In this document: positions 4,686 through 13,650 of the stretch, in pieces
How positions within the stretch are numbered: the stretch's first letter is position 1
Layout of the letters: each line of letters begins with the position of its first letter
DNA from: Methanomethylovorans sp. PtaU1.Bin073
GTDB taxonomy: Archaea; Halobacteriota; Methanosarcinia; Methanosarcinales; Methanosarcinaceae
Reading direction: 5' to 3'
NCBI GenBank assembly: GCA_002067265.1
Contig: MVQW01000301.1
Coordinates: forward strand, 1 to 20,037
Length of the DNA stretch: 20,037 nt
Program-made: the position numbers and the translations under genes
Notes under the pieces: model-generated
The model's input: the letters and a program-made list of their open reading frames with translations, nothing else
Database searches by the model: none
Told to the model about the DNA's origin: nothing

Positions 4686-6110
4686 TCAATCCTGTGTAGC
4701 TTTGGACCGGGATTTTTTGATGGGGATGTCTAATGGGTCTTGTTTCAATGCATGTTTCTTAGGATTAGGCAGCATCTCTGTATGTACCCATCCGTTACCT
4801 AAGTCTTCTGTTTTTCCGGGTATCTCATCGGGTTCAATGTCTTCGATGACACCAGCAGATGACAATTGCGACACCACATGAGCGAATTTATTATGCATTC
4901 TATCACTACTATGCATGAGTCTTTCAATTTCGAGTCGCTGAGCAGCGTTAACACGCTGCATTTCGGATATCTGTTGTTGTAAGGTTTCACGTTCAGCTTC
5001 AAGTTTAGCAGTCATCTTCTTGAACTCTTCAGTTTCAATGCTCTTGTATTCAATATCTTCTGTGATGGAAAGGTACTGCATGTAGTGAAGGTAGGAATTT
5101 CTAAGGTCATCCAAGTCAGGAATATGGTAAGCAGCATCCAGTCTACTTGGTTTGTGACCCATCATCTGCTCGACCATTTCTTTCGGCATCTTCGCATTTT
5201 TCAGAGTGTTGCTAAAATATTTCCTTACATTATGGGAACGTATATCGATACGCTGCTTGGTCTTCTTGAATCCTGCCTTCGCATAGACTGTCCGATACAT
5301 GATATCGATGTCACGTGGCTGCATTCTTCTAAGCTCTTCATTAACACGACCTGTCTTTGCATCGATAACTGTATCTTTCAGGTCTTCCTTGATGAAGATG
5401 AAATCATTATCAGTATGCACCCTGTGCTTTTCTAGGTACTTAGCATATTTATTGCCATGATATTTGGGTGGTGAATTACGTAGATTCAGATAATGTTTGA
5501 CTGCGTCACATGCTTCGGGATTCAGGAAAGTATTATACTTGAAGCCCGTCTTAATACGTTCAAGTTTAACTGCACATGTATTGGTCTTTTCATCATAACC
5601 TTCCTTGAAGTGCCTGACACGCATACTGACTACTTCGGCACTTCCCATGCCTGAAGATGCCTGACACAGAACAATAGCACGATTCCGAGGGTTGCAAGCC
5701 TGCAAGAATGGACGTAACTCGGTTATCTTGTCTGGGATATGCATATTTTCTTCGATGCCTTCAGGTGACTTAATTACTTTATTTTCAATTGTATTTTTGG
5801 GCATCTCAATCATGTTATGGGTATAAAATCCCATGACATCATTCACATGTCCTCTTACTGTGTTGGGTGCGAGGCACTTTACATCCTTCAGGTGTGTAGC
5901 AAATGCCCTCACATGTCTCCACGCCATACGCTGTGATAGTGCTTTTGTAGATTCATTAGTGGCTTCAGTTAAAAGTTGTTCAGGTGTCATTCCAGTAAAC
6001 TCAGTGTACTTCGCCATTGAGAGAATGTATCGCTTGTGCGTGTTTTTCTTGTCAGTGAATCCTATAGTTGAAAGGAATGTAGGGTCTTTCCTTAGTTGTG
6101 CTTGTTTCAT
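4686..6110 (-). CDS. Long tyrosine recombinase / element integrase with C-terminal coiled coil
   Basis: A site-specific integrase of 474 aa. I chose ATG 6110 (MKQAQLRKDP), with GAAGG 7-9 nt upstream; upstream in-frame starts fall inside the promoter repeats. An N-terminal core-binding (SAM-like) domain spans about residues 10-105. The catalytic domain (about 125-345) shows Lys187 in RIKTG, His293 and Arg296 in RSHNVRKY, His319 in MMGHK and Tyr328 in AAYHIP. The first catalytic Arg is not visible: the expected box reads SSGMGSAEV, with Ser157 where Arg would be expected. A Glu/Gln-rich coiled coil (about 358-400) and a basic C-terminus follow, longer than simple integrases. Its position at the element border, 5' end toward the junction, fits the element's own integrase. 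Whether it is still active is open. Confidence 0.87.
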   Translation of the reverse strand: MKQAQLRKDPTFLSTIGFTDKKNTHKRYILSMAKYTEFTGMTPEQLLTEATNESTKALSQRMAWRHVRAFATHLKDVKCLAPNTVRGHVNDVMGFYTHNMIEMPKNTIENKVIKSPEGIEENMHIPDKITELRPFLQACNPRNRAIVLCQASSGMGSAEVVSMRVRHFKEGYDEKTNTCAVKLERIKTGFKYNTFLNPEACDAVKHYLNLRNSPPKYHGNKYAKYLEKHRVHTDNDFIFIKEDLKDTVIDAKTGRVNEELRRMQPRDIDIMYRTVYAKAGFKKTKQRIDIRSHNVRKYFSNTLKNAKMPKEMVEQMMGHKPSRLDAAYHIPDLDDLRNSYLHYMQYLSITEDIEYKSIETEEFKKMTAKLEAERETLQQQISEMQRVNAAQRLEIERLMHSSDRMHNKFAHVVSQLSSAGVIEDIEPDEIPGKTEDLGNGWVHTEMLPNPKKHALKQDPLDIPIKKSRSKATQD

Positions 6111-6124
6111 GGGCATACCTTCCT

Positions 6125-6167
6125 TCACAATATTATTGTTTTTATTATTATAATATTGTGATATCAC
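6125..6167. promoter_or_regulatory. Inverted-repeat operator-like region upstream of the integrase
   Basis: TCACAATATTA (6125-6135) and TAATATTGTGA (6151-6161) are perfect 11-bp inverted repeats 15 nt apart. They start 15 nt before the integrase start codon. The AT-rich spacer contains TATA-like sequence for minus-strand transcription. The right arm runs into a separate 10-bp palindrome, GTGATATCAC (6158-6167). Likely an operator for repression of the integrase, or arm-type binding sites next to the attachment site. Confidence 0.55.
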
Positions 6168-6296
6168 CCTAGGTCAAACACACGTTTCGATACCCAGAAG
6201 CATCAGCATCGTATCTACGTGGCAAGGACCCTGGAGAAATTGCTGTTCAATGAACTTTTGCTTGAGATGGTTTCGGTTCAGGAGATAGTAGAGTAA
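6162..6296 (+). pseudogene. Probable C-terminal remnant of the chromosomal gene interrupted by the element
   Basis: A frame opens after the stop at 6159-6161 and runs 44 codons to TAA 6294-6296 with no start codon or ribosome-binding site near its beginning. It reads ...RFDTQKHQHRIYVARTLEK and continues as an amphipathic leucine-rich helix ending VSVQEIVE. That looks like a natural protein C-terminus. I cannot name the parent protein. The other part would lie at the far end of the element, outside the window. A second frame (…YPEASASYLRGKDPGEIAVQ, stop near 6254) is also open, so the reading frame is uncertain, and chance is possible. Confidence 0.35.
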
Positions 6297-6324
6297 TACT
6301 TTCTGAATAAAATAAGAGAATACA

Positions 6325-6384
6325 CTTATATTCTATAATGTGGATTGCCCTTTCAAATTAATGATGTATATCTAAATGTATATT
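6325..6384 (+). promoter_or_regulatory. Promoter region of the histidine kinase gene
   Basis: Two TATA-like boxes precede the kinase: CTTATATT at 6325-6332 (start site near 6355) and GTATATTT near 6378-6385 (start site next to the TTG codon). ATGTATAT is directly repeated at 6364-6371 and 6376-6383. The first would leave a leader containing GAGGGA and is the better candidate. Confidence 0.35.
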
Positions 6385-6405
6385 TTTCTTGGAAGAGGGA
6401 CTTAA

Positions 6406-7722
6406 TTGGTTGAGGGGCAAATCTTATTTTCAAATTCATCTACTGTGGAAGACAATATCTCAATAAAAATGCGTATCCAGGAAGCATTGTTATCGATTTC
6501 CTCTAATTTTGCAACTTGTGAGAACACTGATGAAGCTATCGAACAATGCCTTGCTATTATCGGTAAACTTTGTGAGGCGAGCAGGACTTCTGTTTTTCAG
6601 TTCATTGAACAAGGTGCTTCCATTTTAAATACTCATGAATGGTGCCGGGAAAAAGTAAAATCCGAAAAGACTCTGTTTCAGAAAGTTCCTTTGTCGAGTT
6701 TTCCATGGTGGATGGAACAACTCATGAAAGGGAAGATAATCAGAATAAATGATATTTCGATCCTTCCTCCCGAAGCTTCTGCAGAAAGAGAATATTTTGA
6801 ATCATGTGAAATAAGATCTATACTTTCTTCTCCGATATTCGTTAAAAATGAATTAATTGGATTTATAAGCATAGGGAATGCTGCTGGATTACATTCATGG
6901 GAGATCAGCGATATTTCGTTCATGCGCGTGGCAGCTGATATTATGGGTCTGGCACTTGAACGTCAGGCTGCAGATGCACGTTTTAAAGAATCTGAAAATG
7001 AACTTTCATACTGCAAAGGGCAACTAAGTTCCCTTGAACAAATGAAGAGTGAGTTTCTTTCCAATATCAGTCATGAACTCAAAACTCCTCTGATCTCTAT
7101 CAAAGGATATACGGAATTATTGCATGATCATGTACTGGGAGACCTCAATGCTCAACAGGAAAAGGCTGTGGTCACTATCCTGCACAATTCTTCCAAACTT
7201 GAACACTTAATTAATTCCTTGTTATACATTAGTTCGGTTTACGAAGGTGACCCTAAATACAAATTTAGTTTTTTTACCATAAACGATCTACTTAACAGAG
7301 CTATTGAATTGGCTGTATCGCATACAAAAAAGCAAGGCATTGAGATAATTATCGATATACAATCATATCTTCCGGATGTATATGTTGATGAGGTAAAAAT
7401 TACAGGTGTTTTTTCCCGGTTGATTGATAATGGACTTAAATTCACACCTTCTCCTGGAGCTATCAGTATCAAGGCGTTTGAAGATAATGGAAAATTGCAT
7501 ATAGCAATTGCGGATACAGGTGTAGGTATTCCAGCAAAGCACCTTGGACAGTTATGTGAACTTTTTTTCCAGATAGATGGTTCAGAGACACGTAAGTATG
7601 GAGGCACCGGTGCTGGCCTGTATATCTGTAAACAAGTGGTCACAGCGCATAAGGGTATCATGTGGGTAGAAAGTGAAGAAGGTAAAGGTTCAGTCTTTCA
7701 TGTAGTCCTTCCGTTCCGATGA
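6406..7722 (+). CDS. Soluble GAF-domain sensor histidine kinase
   Basis: A cytoplasmic sensor kinase of 438 aa with no membrane segment. A GAF-type sensing domain covers about residues 25-185. The HisKA phosphoacceptor box NISHELKTPL places the phosphorylated His at 223. The ATPase domain shows an N-box (RLIDNGLKFTP, Asn342), DTGVGIP (Asp370) and GGTGAGL (399-405). It ends at the catalytic domain, so a separate response regulator is needed; none lies in this window. Start is TTG 6406 with GAGGGA 6 nt upstream; the next in-frame Met is residue 22. The signal is unknown. GAF Cys residues are present (Cys38, 48, 56, 80, 134) but no heme site is evident. It is the first intact gene right of the element junction. 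Confidence 0.9.
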   Translation: MVEGQILFSNSSTVEDNISIKMRIQEALLSISSNFATCENTDEAIEQCLAIIGKLCEASRTSVFQFIEQGASILNTHEWCREKVKSEKTLFQKVPLSSFPWWMEQLMKGKIIRINDISILPPEASAEREYFESCEIRSILSSPIFVKNELIGFISIGNAAGLHSWEISDISFMRVAADIMGLALERQAADARFKESENELSYCKGQLSSLEQMKSEFLSNISHELKTPLISIKGYTELLHDHVLGDLNAQQEKAVVTILHNSSKLEHLINSLLYISSVYEGDPKYKFSFFTINDLLNRAIELAVSHTKKQGIEIIIDIQSYLPDVYVDEVKITGVFSRLIDNGLKFTPSPGAISIKAFEDNGKLHIAIADTGVGIPAKHLGQLCELFFQIDGSETRKYGGTGAGLYICKQVVTAHKGIMWVESEEGKGSVFHVVLPFR

Positions 7723-7756
7723 TGTCTCTATAGTTGAAATCCTGTGTTAAACTATC

Positions 7757-7763
7757 TTTTTTT
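7757..7763 (+). terminator. Poly-T stretch downstream of the kinase gene
   Basis: Seven consecutive T residues lie 35 nt after the kinase stop codon and before the ileS promoter. Archaeal RNA polymerase terminates at such T-runs without a hairpin. Confidence 0.4.
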
Positions 7764-7783
7764 ACGCAAAAGGCAGAACAAAG

Positions 7784-7792
7784 CATTTAAAT
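7784..7792 (+). promoter_or_regulatory. ileS promoter
   Basis: CATTTAAAT fits an archaeal TATA box. Initiation near 7814 would give a leader of about 30 nt with GGAG shortly before ATG 7844. No T-box-like leader is visible. Confidence 0.4.
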
Positions 7793-7843
7793 TGGATACC
7801 GCAATAGGTGAATATCTAATAATCATGCTTATGGAGACTTCCT

Positions 7844-10800
7844 ATGCTAAAGGAGATCACAGGTCAATACAACGCAGGTGAGATCGAATCCAAGATACAC
7901 TTTTTCTGGGATGAGGTCGATGCGTACTCAAAGGTACGCCAACGCAGAATGGGTGCAAAGCGTTTCTTTTTCGTGGACGGTCCGCCATATACTACCGGCC
8001 ATATACACCTAGGTACCGCATGGAACAAGATCATCAAAGATTCCATACTCAGATACCGTTCAATGAACAATTGCCATATACTTGACCGTGCAGGGTGGGA
8101 CATGCATGGCCTTCCCATAGAGGTAAAAGTGGAAGGTGTTCTTGGTTTTACTTCCAAGAAGGATATTGAAAGGTATGGTGTCGGCAACTTCATCGAAAAA
8201 TGTAAGGAATTCGCCTTATTGCAAAAAGATGACATGACCCGTCAGTTCTATTCTCTTGGGGTATGGCTTAACTGGAAAGACCCGTATATGACACTGCGGG
8301 ATGAGTATATCGAAGCTGCCTGGTGGACGCTGAAGCAGGCACAGCAAAAGAACCTGCTGGAAGAAGGAAAACGGGTTGTCAACTGGTGTCCACGTTGTGA
8401 AACCGCAATAGCGGATTCTGAAGTTGAATATGAGGAACGCGTCGATCCTTCCATCTATGTGAAGTTCAGGGTAAAGGGCGAACCCAATACATCTATCGTA
8501 ATCTGGACCACTACTCCGTGGACCATTCCCTCCAACATCGGAGTAGCAGTACATCCTTCATTCGAGTATTCCAGAGTAAAAGCAGTTACATCAGCCGGTG
8601 ACAGTGAGGTCCTGATCATGGCTTCAGCACTTGTCAAAGATGTGCTCAAGAAAGGCAGGTATGCTGACTTTGAGATACTGGATACAATGCTGGGCGAGGA
8701 TCTTACGACACTGGAATATGAGCATCCTCTTGCAGACCAGATCCCAAAACAGGCACGTTTTAAGCATAATATATATCTTGCAGACTTTGTAACAGCAGAG
8801 AACACCGGTTGTGTCCATATAGCCCCAGGACATGGTATGGATGACTTTGAAGTCGGTGTAAAGCACGGGCTTCCCATCTTCTGTCCGGTTGGATCAGATG
8901 GCAGGTACACGGAAGAAGCCGGTGAATATACTGATATGCATATCAGAGAAGCTAACAAGGTTGTTGTGGAAAACCTCAAGGAAAGAGGGCTTCTGCTTGC
9001 AGAAGGTACTATTTCTCACCGCTATGGGCACTGCTGGAGATGTAAGACACCGATCATTTATCTTGCTACTCGCCAGTGGTTCCTAAAGATCTCTGAATTA
9101 AAAGAACAGATGCTTGCAGAAATTGACAAAGTCGTCTGGTATCCTGAGTGGGCAGGTTCAGCCCGTTTCAGGGACTGGGTAGAAGGTGCCAGAGACTGGT
9201 GTATCTCAAGGCAGCGTTACTGGGGCATACCTATTCCCGTCTGGCGTTGTACCGAATGTGAACGGATCGATGTCGTTGGTACCAAGGAAGAACTTCTCGA
9301 AAAGTCAGGCCTGAAGGAAGGAATAGAGCTGCACAGGCCCTATGTGGATTCTGTGACCCTGACATGTGAATGTGGCGGAAAGATGCGCCGCGTGGAAGAT
9401 GTATTCGATGTATGGTTCGACTCGGCAGTTGCTTCCTGGGCCACGTTGAATTTCCCTCAGAAAAAGGAAGAACTTGAAAAATGGTGGCCTGCAGATTTCA
9501 TCACCGAGGGCCATGACCAGACCAGAGGGTGGTTCTATTCACAGTTAGGTGCCAGTATGGTGGCCTTTGGCAAGGCACCTTATAAGAGCGTGTTGATGCA
9601 CGGATTCACTCTTGATGTGGAAGGCAAGAAAATGTCCAAGAGCCTTGGCAATGTAGTGCAGCCTTCCGAGGTCATTGATAAGTTCGGTGCCGATACCCTG
9701 CGTGCTTATGTGCTAGCATCCAGTGCCCCGTGGGAGGACCTTAAGTTCAGTAATGATGAAATTGCCAATATGCACAGGACGATCAACATCCTCTGGAATG
9801 TTTATCGCTTCCCCTTGCCCTATATGGCGCTTGACGCCTTCGATCCGTCAAAGGTATCACTTGAATCAGTAAAACCTCATATGCGCAGTGAGGATAGATG
9901 GATTCTTTCTCGGATGCAGTCTGTAATAAAGGCAGTTGATTCAGCTATGGAGACATGTATGCTCCAGAAGGCTATCAGAACAATTGCTGACTTTATCCTT
10001 GAGGATCTTTCCCGCTGGTATATCCAGCTCATAAGGCCAAGGACATGGGTAGAGGCTGATGATCCTGACAAGATAGCTGTATACAGGGTTTTGTATGAGG
10101 TTTTCACCACCACTACAAAGGTAATAGCTCCGTTTATGCCTCATCTCGCAGAGGAAATGTATCAGAACCTGGTACGCAATGTGTATACAGATTCACTTGA
10201 GTCAGTGCACATGAACGACTGGCCTGTGCCCGACGAATCCTTCGTAGATGTGGATCTTGAGCAGCATATGAAGCTTGCACGCTCTATTGTGGAGGCAGCT
10301 TCCAATGCTCGCCAAAAGGTTGGCCGTAAGCTGAGATGGCCTGTGGGAAGGATTGTCGTCACTCCACAGGATGAAACGGCTGCTTTGGCTATCAAGAACC
10401 TGAAAGCGGTGCTCATGGACCAGACCAATTCCAAGGACATTGTACTAACAGAAATTGGTGGGTCCTGGGATGAACTTGGGTTCAGTGCGATACCCAACCC
10501 TGGCGCTATAGGGCCGGTATTCAAAGGCGATGCCGGCAAGGTTATAGCCGCCTTAAAGCAAGTTGATGCGCTTGCACTGAAGAAAAAACTGGCCTGCTCT
10601 GAGGGTTATGAACTACAACTTGCAGATGGCAAAGTTGTAACTATAACTCCAGATATGGTAAATTTCCAGGAAACATTGCCAGAGCAGGTTGCAAGTGCTT
10701 TATCATCTGCAGGCATCGTATACGTGGATGCTAAGCTTACAAGGGAACTTGAAGCAGAAGGCTATTCCAGAGAAGTGATCCGCAGAGTCCAGGATATGAG

Positions 10801-11020
10801 AAAGGAAATGGATCTTGCTGTGGAAGAGAACATTAAGACCATTATCTGTATCGATGACGAACGGGTAGTGGACTTGGTGCTCGATCTGGAACAAATGATA
10901 GCCAGTGAGGTGCGGGCAGATGTGCAGATCATAGGTTTTGATCTGGAAGTGCATGGTGACCTTGTAAAAGACTGGGATGTGGAAGGAATATCAATGCACA
11001 TCGGCATATCAAGGGCCTGA
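7844..11020 (+). CDS. ileS: Isoleucyl-tRNA synthetase
   Basis: Charges tRNA-Ile with isoleucine in the cytoplasm. At 1058 aa it has the usual length of the archaeal/eukaryotic-type enzyme. The class I signature HIHLG lies at residues 53-57 and KMSKS at 596-600. A zinc-type knuckle WCPRC is at 181-185. The CP1 editing domain has the Thr-rich [11 protein letters not shown] box and [15 protein letters not shown] and [12 protein letters not shown] follow before KMSKS. Further Cys pairs (HCWRC, RCTEC, CECGG) surround the catalytic core. The C-terminal anticodon-binding domain begins near residue 690. ATG 7844 is preceded by GGAG. The mptE-like gene follows after 16 nt and probably shares the transcript. 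Confidence 0.97.
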   Translation: MLKEITGQYNAGEIESKIHFFWDEVDAYSKVRQRRMGAKRFFFVDGPPYTTGHIHLGTAWNKIIKDSILRYRSMNNCHILDRAGWDMHGLPIEVKVEGVLGFTSKKDIERYGVGNFIEKCKEFALLQKDDMTRQFYSLGVWLNWKDPYMTLRDEYIEAAWWTLKQAQQKNLLEEGKRVVNWCPRCETAIADSEVEYEERVDPSIYVKFRVKGEPNTSIVIWTTTPWTIPSNIGVAVHPSFEYSRVKAVTSAGDSEVLIMASALVKDVLKKGRYADFEILDTMLGEDLTTLEYEHPLADQIPKQARFKHNIYLADFVTAENTGCVHIAPGHGMDDFEVGVKHGLPIFCPVGSDGRYTEEAGEYTDMHIREANKVVVENLKERGLLLAEGTISHRYGHCWRCKTPIIYLATRQWFLKISELKEQMLAEIDKVVWYPEWAGSARFRDWVEGARDWCISRQRYWGIPIPVWRCTECERIDVVGTKEELLEKSGLKEGIELHRPYVDSVTLTCECGGKMRRVEDVFDVWFDSAVASWATLNFPQKKEELEKWWPADFITEGHDQTRGWFYSQLGASMVAFGKAPYKSVLMHGFTLDVEGKKMSKSLGNVVQPSEVIDKFGADTLRAYVLASSAPWEDLKFSNDEIANMHRTINILWNVYRFPLPYMALDAFDPSKVSLESVKPHMRSEDRWILSRMQSVIKAVDSAMETCMLQKAIRTIADFILEDLSRWYIQLIRPRTWVEADDPDKIAVYRVLYEVFTTTTKVIAPFMPHLAEEMYQNLVRNVYTDSLESVHMNDWPVPDESFVDVDLEQHMKLARSIVEAASNARQKVGRKLRWPVGRIVVTPQDETAALAIKNLKAVLMDQTNSKDIVLTEIGGSWDELGFSAIPNPGAIGPVFKGDAGKVIAALKQVDALALKKKLACSEGYELQLADGKVVTITPDMVNFQETLPEQVASALSSAGIVYVDAKLTRELEAEGYSREVIRRVQDMRKEMDLAVEENIKTIICIDDERVVDLVLDLEQMIASEVRADVQIIGFDLEVHGDLVKDWDVEGISMHIGISRA

Positions 11021-11036
11021 GCTTGCAGGGAAAACT

Positions 11037-11672
11037 ATGGATTTCGCAGTCTGGGAACCCGTATACAGAGAAATACTACAAGACTTTGGTTTCAGCAGGG
11101 AAGAAGATGAGCTAGCAGCTCTTCTTCTCTCACATATGCTGGCCAAAATACATTCTCCTGAACCTGATGCTCTAAAAAAAGTAATATACGGCAAAGAAAT
11201 CCTTGTTTGTGGTAATGCTCCTACCCTTGCTGATGATCTTGATAAGTTTGACCTTGAAAGATACGTGGTAATTGCAGCAGATGGTGCAGCAGCTGTTGTA
11301 ATGGATGCTGGCAGGATACCGGATGTTATAGTTACAGATCTGGATGGGGACGTAGAGCGTGAGATAGAAGCTTCAAAGCATGGTTCTCTTGTAGTTGTTC
11401 ATGCTCATGGTGACAATAAGGGTAGACTTCTCAAGTATGTTCCGCTTTTGCAGAATATAATAGGCTCCACACAGGCTGCTCCACTGGAAAACGTTTTCAA
11501 TTTTGGCGGTTTTACTGACGGAGACCGGGCTGTGCATGTGGCCTATGAGTTTGGAGCAGGAACCATCAAACTTGCAGGTTTCTTTTTTGATGATCCGTTA
11601 GTATCCATGTTCAAAAAGAAAAAATTAAAATGGGCCCGCAGACTTATTTCTTCTTTAGGGATCAGGCTTTGA
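11037..11672 (+). CDS. mptE: 6-hydroxymethyl-7,8-dihydropterin pyrophosphokinase, MptE type (DUF115)
   Basis: Transfers pyrophosphate from ATP to 6-hydroxymethyl-7,8-dihydropterin in tetrahydromethanopterin synthesis; this is the archaeal enzyme unrelated to bacterial FolK. Length is 211 aa from ATG 11037, chosen because GCAGGG precedes it; a frame extension to 10977 lies inside ileS. Visible DUF115 features are a Gly-rich VCGNAPTL (57-64), AADGAAAVVM (80-89), VTDLDGD (99-105), HAHGDNKG (122-129) and NFGGFTDGDRA (155-165). The Asp-rich boxes probably bind metal and nucleotide. It follows ileS by 16 nt. Family membership is strong; the MptE assignment rests on what is known for the Methanocaldococcus member. 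Confidence 0.87.
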   Translation: MDFAVWEPVYREILQDFGFSREEDELAALLLSHMLAKIHSPEPDALKKVIYGKEILVCGNAPTLADDLDKFDLERYVVIAADGAAAVVMDAGRIPDVIVTDLDGDVEREIEASKHGSLVVVHAHGDNKGRLLKYVPLLQNIIGSTQAAPLENVFNFGGFTDGDRAVHVAYEFGAGTIKLAGFFFDDPLVSMFKKKKLKWARRLISSLGIRL

Positions 11673-11709
11673 ATAGACTGTTCCATGATGCCGATTTTCA
11701 TGAGAACGT

Positions 11710-11717
11710 ATTTATAT
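11710..11717 (+). promoter_or_regulatory. TATA box for the DUF373 gene
   Basis: ATTTATAT lies about 30 nt before ATG 11746, giving a very short leader in which AAGG sits close to the start codon. Confidence 0.45.
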
Positions 11718-11745
11718 TTTGTTCAGCAATTAGGAATAAGGTTTC

Positions 11746-12831
11746 ATGGATACACTGGTCATTTGTATAGACAGAGATAACGATCTGGGTGAAAAGGCAA
11801 AGGTATCAAGTCCCATAATAGGAAGAGAGGAAAATATCAAAGCAGCTGTTGCTTTGTCCATAGCCGATCCTGAAGATTCGGATTCCAATACCATCTTTGG
11901 CGGCGTTAAAGTACTGGATGAACTTCGCGCAAAGGGACATGAAGCTGAGCTTGTAACTTTTGCTGGTGATAAGAAGGTTGGTATCACCTCTGATCAGAAG
12001 ATCTCCCAGCAGCTTGATGAGGTCCTTGCAAAATATCATGCTTCGAACGCTATTTTCATTTCAGATGGAGCAGAGGATGAAACTCTTCTCCCTATAGTCC
12101 AATCCAGGATAAAGATCAATTCTGTTAAACGTATAGTCATTATACAGAGTGAGAATCTTGAAAGTACTTATTATGTGCTCAAGCATGCTTTTAATGACCC
12201 TAAGATATCTCAGACGTTCTTTGTACCACTTGGACTTGCATCTCTCATATATTCTATCTTCCTTTTGGCGAATTATCCAGAAGGAGCTATAATCGGTATT
12301 CTTGCTGCTGTTGGCCTGTATATGCTATACCGTGGCTTTGGTGACACTGTCACAGTTTTATTGAACAAAGTCAAAGATGCGTTCCATACAGGCAGATTAA
12401 TTGCTGTAACTCATACTGCAGCTTTATTAATTGTTTTTGTTGCTTTCGTGCAAGGATTCGTACGCTTATGGAAGTATTACACTCATGGCGGAATATGGTA
12501 CCATGGTTTGGTTCCGCTGACTACTGTGTTCATACATAGTTCCATATGGTGGCTGGTATTAGCTGTGATCATTATAAATTTCGGTCGTATGATGGATAAA
12601 TACTTGCATGGGCAGTTTAGTCTGAGGCTTATATCCTCTTCGTTCTATGCCTTTTCCATAGGGCTGCTATTCTGGGGAGCAACTACGTACATACTTGCAT
12701 TCAACCCTGCTATTGAAGGCGCCCAGCTTTCAATTGTTACAGGACTTCAGTACTTCATTTATTCCATAGTCCTGGCTATCATTATAGCTCTTGCAGGTAT
12801 CAGGATAGCTATCAAGCCATCCAAGGAGTAA
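11746..12831 (+). CDS. DUF373 family membrane protein
   Basis: An archaeal membrane protein of 361 aa of unknown function. The N-terminal half (1-150) is a soluble alpha/beta domain starting MDTLVICIDRDNDLG, with the acidic CIDRDND and FISDGAEDE (104-112) boxes typical of DUF373. The C-terminal half carries about six hydrophobic segments (near 159-176, 179-196, 218-240, 254-278, 297-319, 329-355). A basic tail (KPSKE) ends the protein. Start ATG 11746 is close to the promoter. The phosphorylase gene follows 5 nt after the stop, and its ribosome-binding site overlaps this gene's end, so the two are co-transcribed. The nucleotide-binding look of the first domain is suggestive only. Confidence 0.88.
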   Translation: MDTLVICIDRDNDLGEKAKVSSPIIGREENIKAAVALSIADPEDSDSNTIFGGVKVLDELRAKGHEAELVTFAGDKKVGITSDQKISQQLDEVLAKYHASNAIFISDGAEDETLLPIVQSRIKINSVKRIVIIQSENLESTYYVLKHAFNDPKISQTFFVPLGLASLIYSIFLLANYPEGAIIGILAAVGLYMLYRGFGDTVTVLLNKVKDAFHTGRLIAVTHTAALLIVFVAFVQGFVRLWKYYTHGGIWYHGLVPLTTVFIHSSIWWLVLAVIIINFGRMMDKYLHGQFSLRLISSSFYAFSIGLLFWGATTYILAFNPAIEGAQLSIVTGLQYFIYSIVLAIIIALAGIRIAIKPSKE

Positions 12832-12836
12832 ATACC

Positions 12837-13640
12837 ATGGCTAGAAATACATCAGATCAAGAATGCATTACTAATGTAGATTTTTCCTTTGCTGTCATAG
12901 GTGGTGTGGGTTTCTCTCATCTTGATGGCCAATCCTCGATCACAGTAAAAACCGACTTTGGTGTTATAGAGGCGTCCGTGGTCAAAATGGAAAGCCGTAA
13001 CATATTGTTTATCCCACGGCATGCAGGAGATACCGGCCATGTTCCACCTCACAAGATCAATTATCGTGGCCTTATTATGGCAATAAAGCAATTAGGGATT
13101 TCAAGGGTGATATCTATCAACTCGGTGGGTACAATGCATGGGCACACCATCGGAAGTATAGTATTACCTTATGATTTTATAGACTTCACTTCCAAGCGTC
13201 CCTCTACTTTTTTTGAAAATGAGACTGTACATGTAGATATGTCAGAACCCTATTGTCCCCAGCTTCGGTCGCTGATAAGGTCCATTCTGAAAGAAAAAGG
13301 AGTTGAGACAGGTGATGTGATATATGCCTGTACTGAAGGTCCCAGGTTCGAGACTAAAGCTGAGATACGCATGTTGAGTAATTTCGCTGATGTTGTGGGT
13401 ATGACCGGTGTACCTGAGGTAGTACTTGCCAAAGAGATGCAGCTCTGTTATGCATCTTTATGTCTTGTAACAAATATGGCCTCTGGTATTGAAAGTGCCA
13501 GACCGACAGCAACTGAGGTACTGGACACACTTGCTACCAGAAAGGAGTTCATTTTTGAATTGTTGCGTTCAATTGCATCGGGTATGCCCTCAAAGAGAAA
13601 ATGCCACTGCAACAATGCAATAGAGGATGGAACTCTTTGA
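12837..13640 (+). CDS. S-methyl-5'-thio-nucleoside phosphorylase, probably methylthioinosine type
   Basis: A purine nucleoside phosphorylase of the MTAP subfamily, 267 aa. It cleaves a methylthio-nucleoside with phosphate to release base and 5-methylthioribose-1-phosphate in polyamine/methionine salvage. Family boxes are visible: GGVGFSHL (22-29), IPRHAGDTGHVPPHKINYRG (59-78, phosphate and sugar binding), SINSVGTM (93-100), CTEGPRFETKAE (165-176) and VGMTGVPEVVLAKE (187-200). The base-recognition segment reads TNMAS (212-216), an Asn-x-Ala pattern rather than the Asp-x-Asp of adenosine-specific MTAP. That favours the 6-oxopurine substrate, as reported for methanogen methylthioinosine phosphorylase. 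AAGGAG overlaps the preceding stop. The last 15 residues contain CHC and may be disordered. Confidence 0.87.
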   Translation: MARNTSDQECITNVDFSFAVIGGVGFSHLDGQSSITVKTDFGVIEASVVKMESRNILFIPRHAGDTGHVPPHKINYRGLIMAIKQLGISRVISINSVGTMHGHTIGSIVLPYDFIDFTSKRPSTFFENETVHVDMSEPYCPQLRSLIRSILKEKGVETGDVIYACTEGPRFETKAEIRMLSNFADVVGMTGVPEVVLAKEMQLCYASLCLVTNMASGIESARPTATEVLDTLATRKEFIFELLRSIASGMPSKRKCHCNNAIEDGTL

Positions 13641-13650
13641 TCTTATTTTT

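Larger units (their letters stand above)
1..6170. mobile_element. Right part of an integrated plasmid/provirus-type element (left end outside window)
   Basis: This block holds two tyrosine recombinases, a DUF927-like P-loop ATPase of the kind found on plasmids and viruses, a ribbon-helix-helix protein and many tiny unassigned ORFs. The block to its right holds conserved archaeal housekeeping genes. The long integrase lies at the inner border with its 5' end facing the chromosome, a usual arrangement for an integrase next to its attachment site. A short open frame that looks like the C-terminus of a broken gene follows immediately. I see no capsid, portal, terminase or conjugation gene, so virus versus plasmid cannot be decided. 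The right border is inferred; the exact attachment core was not identified because the other end is missing. Confidence 0.7.

Noticed and set aside
5085..6153. Plus-strand ORFs of 116 and 106 aa opposite the long integrase
   Set aside because: The minus-strand frame has clear integrase motifs; these are antisense shadows.
10977..11036. Upstream extension of the mptE-like gene into ileS
   Set aside because: The added residues lie within the ileS coding region and lack a ribosome-binding site; GCAGGG precedes ATG 11037.
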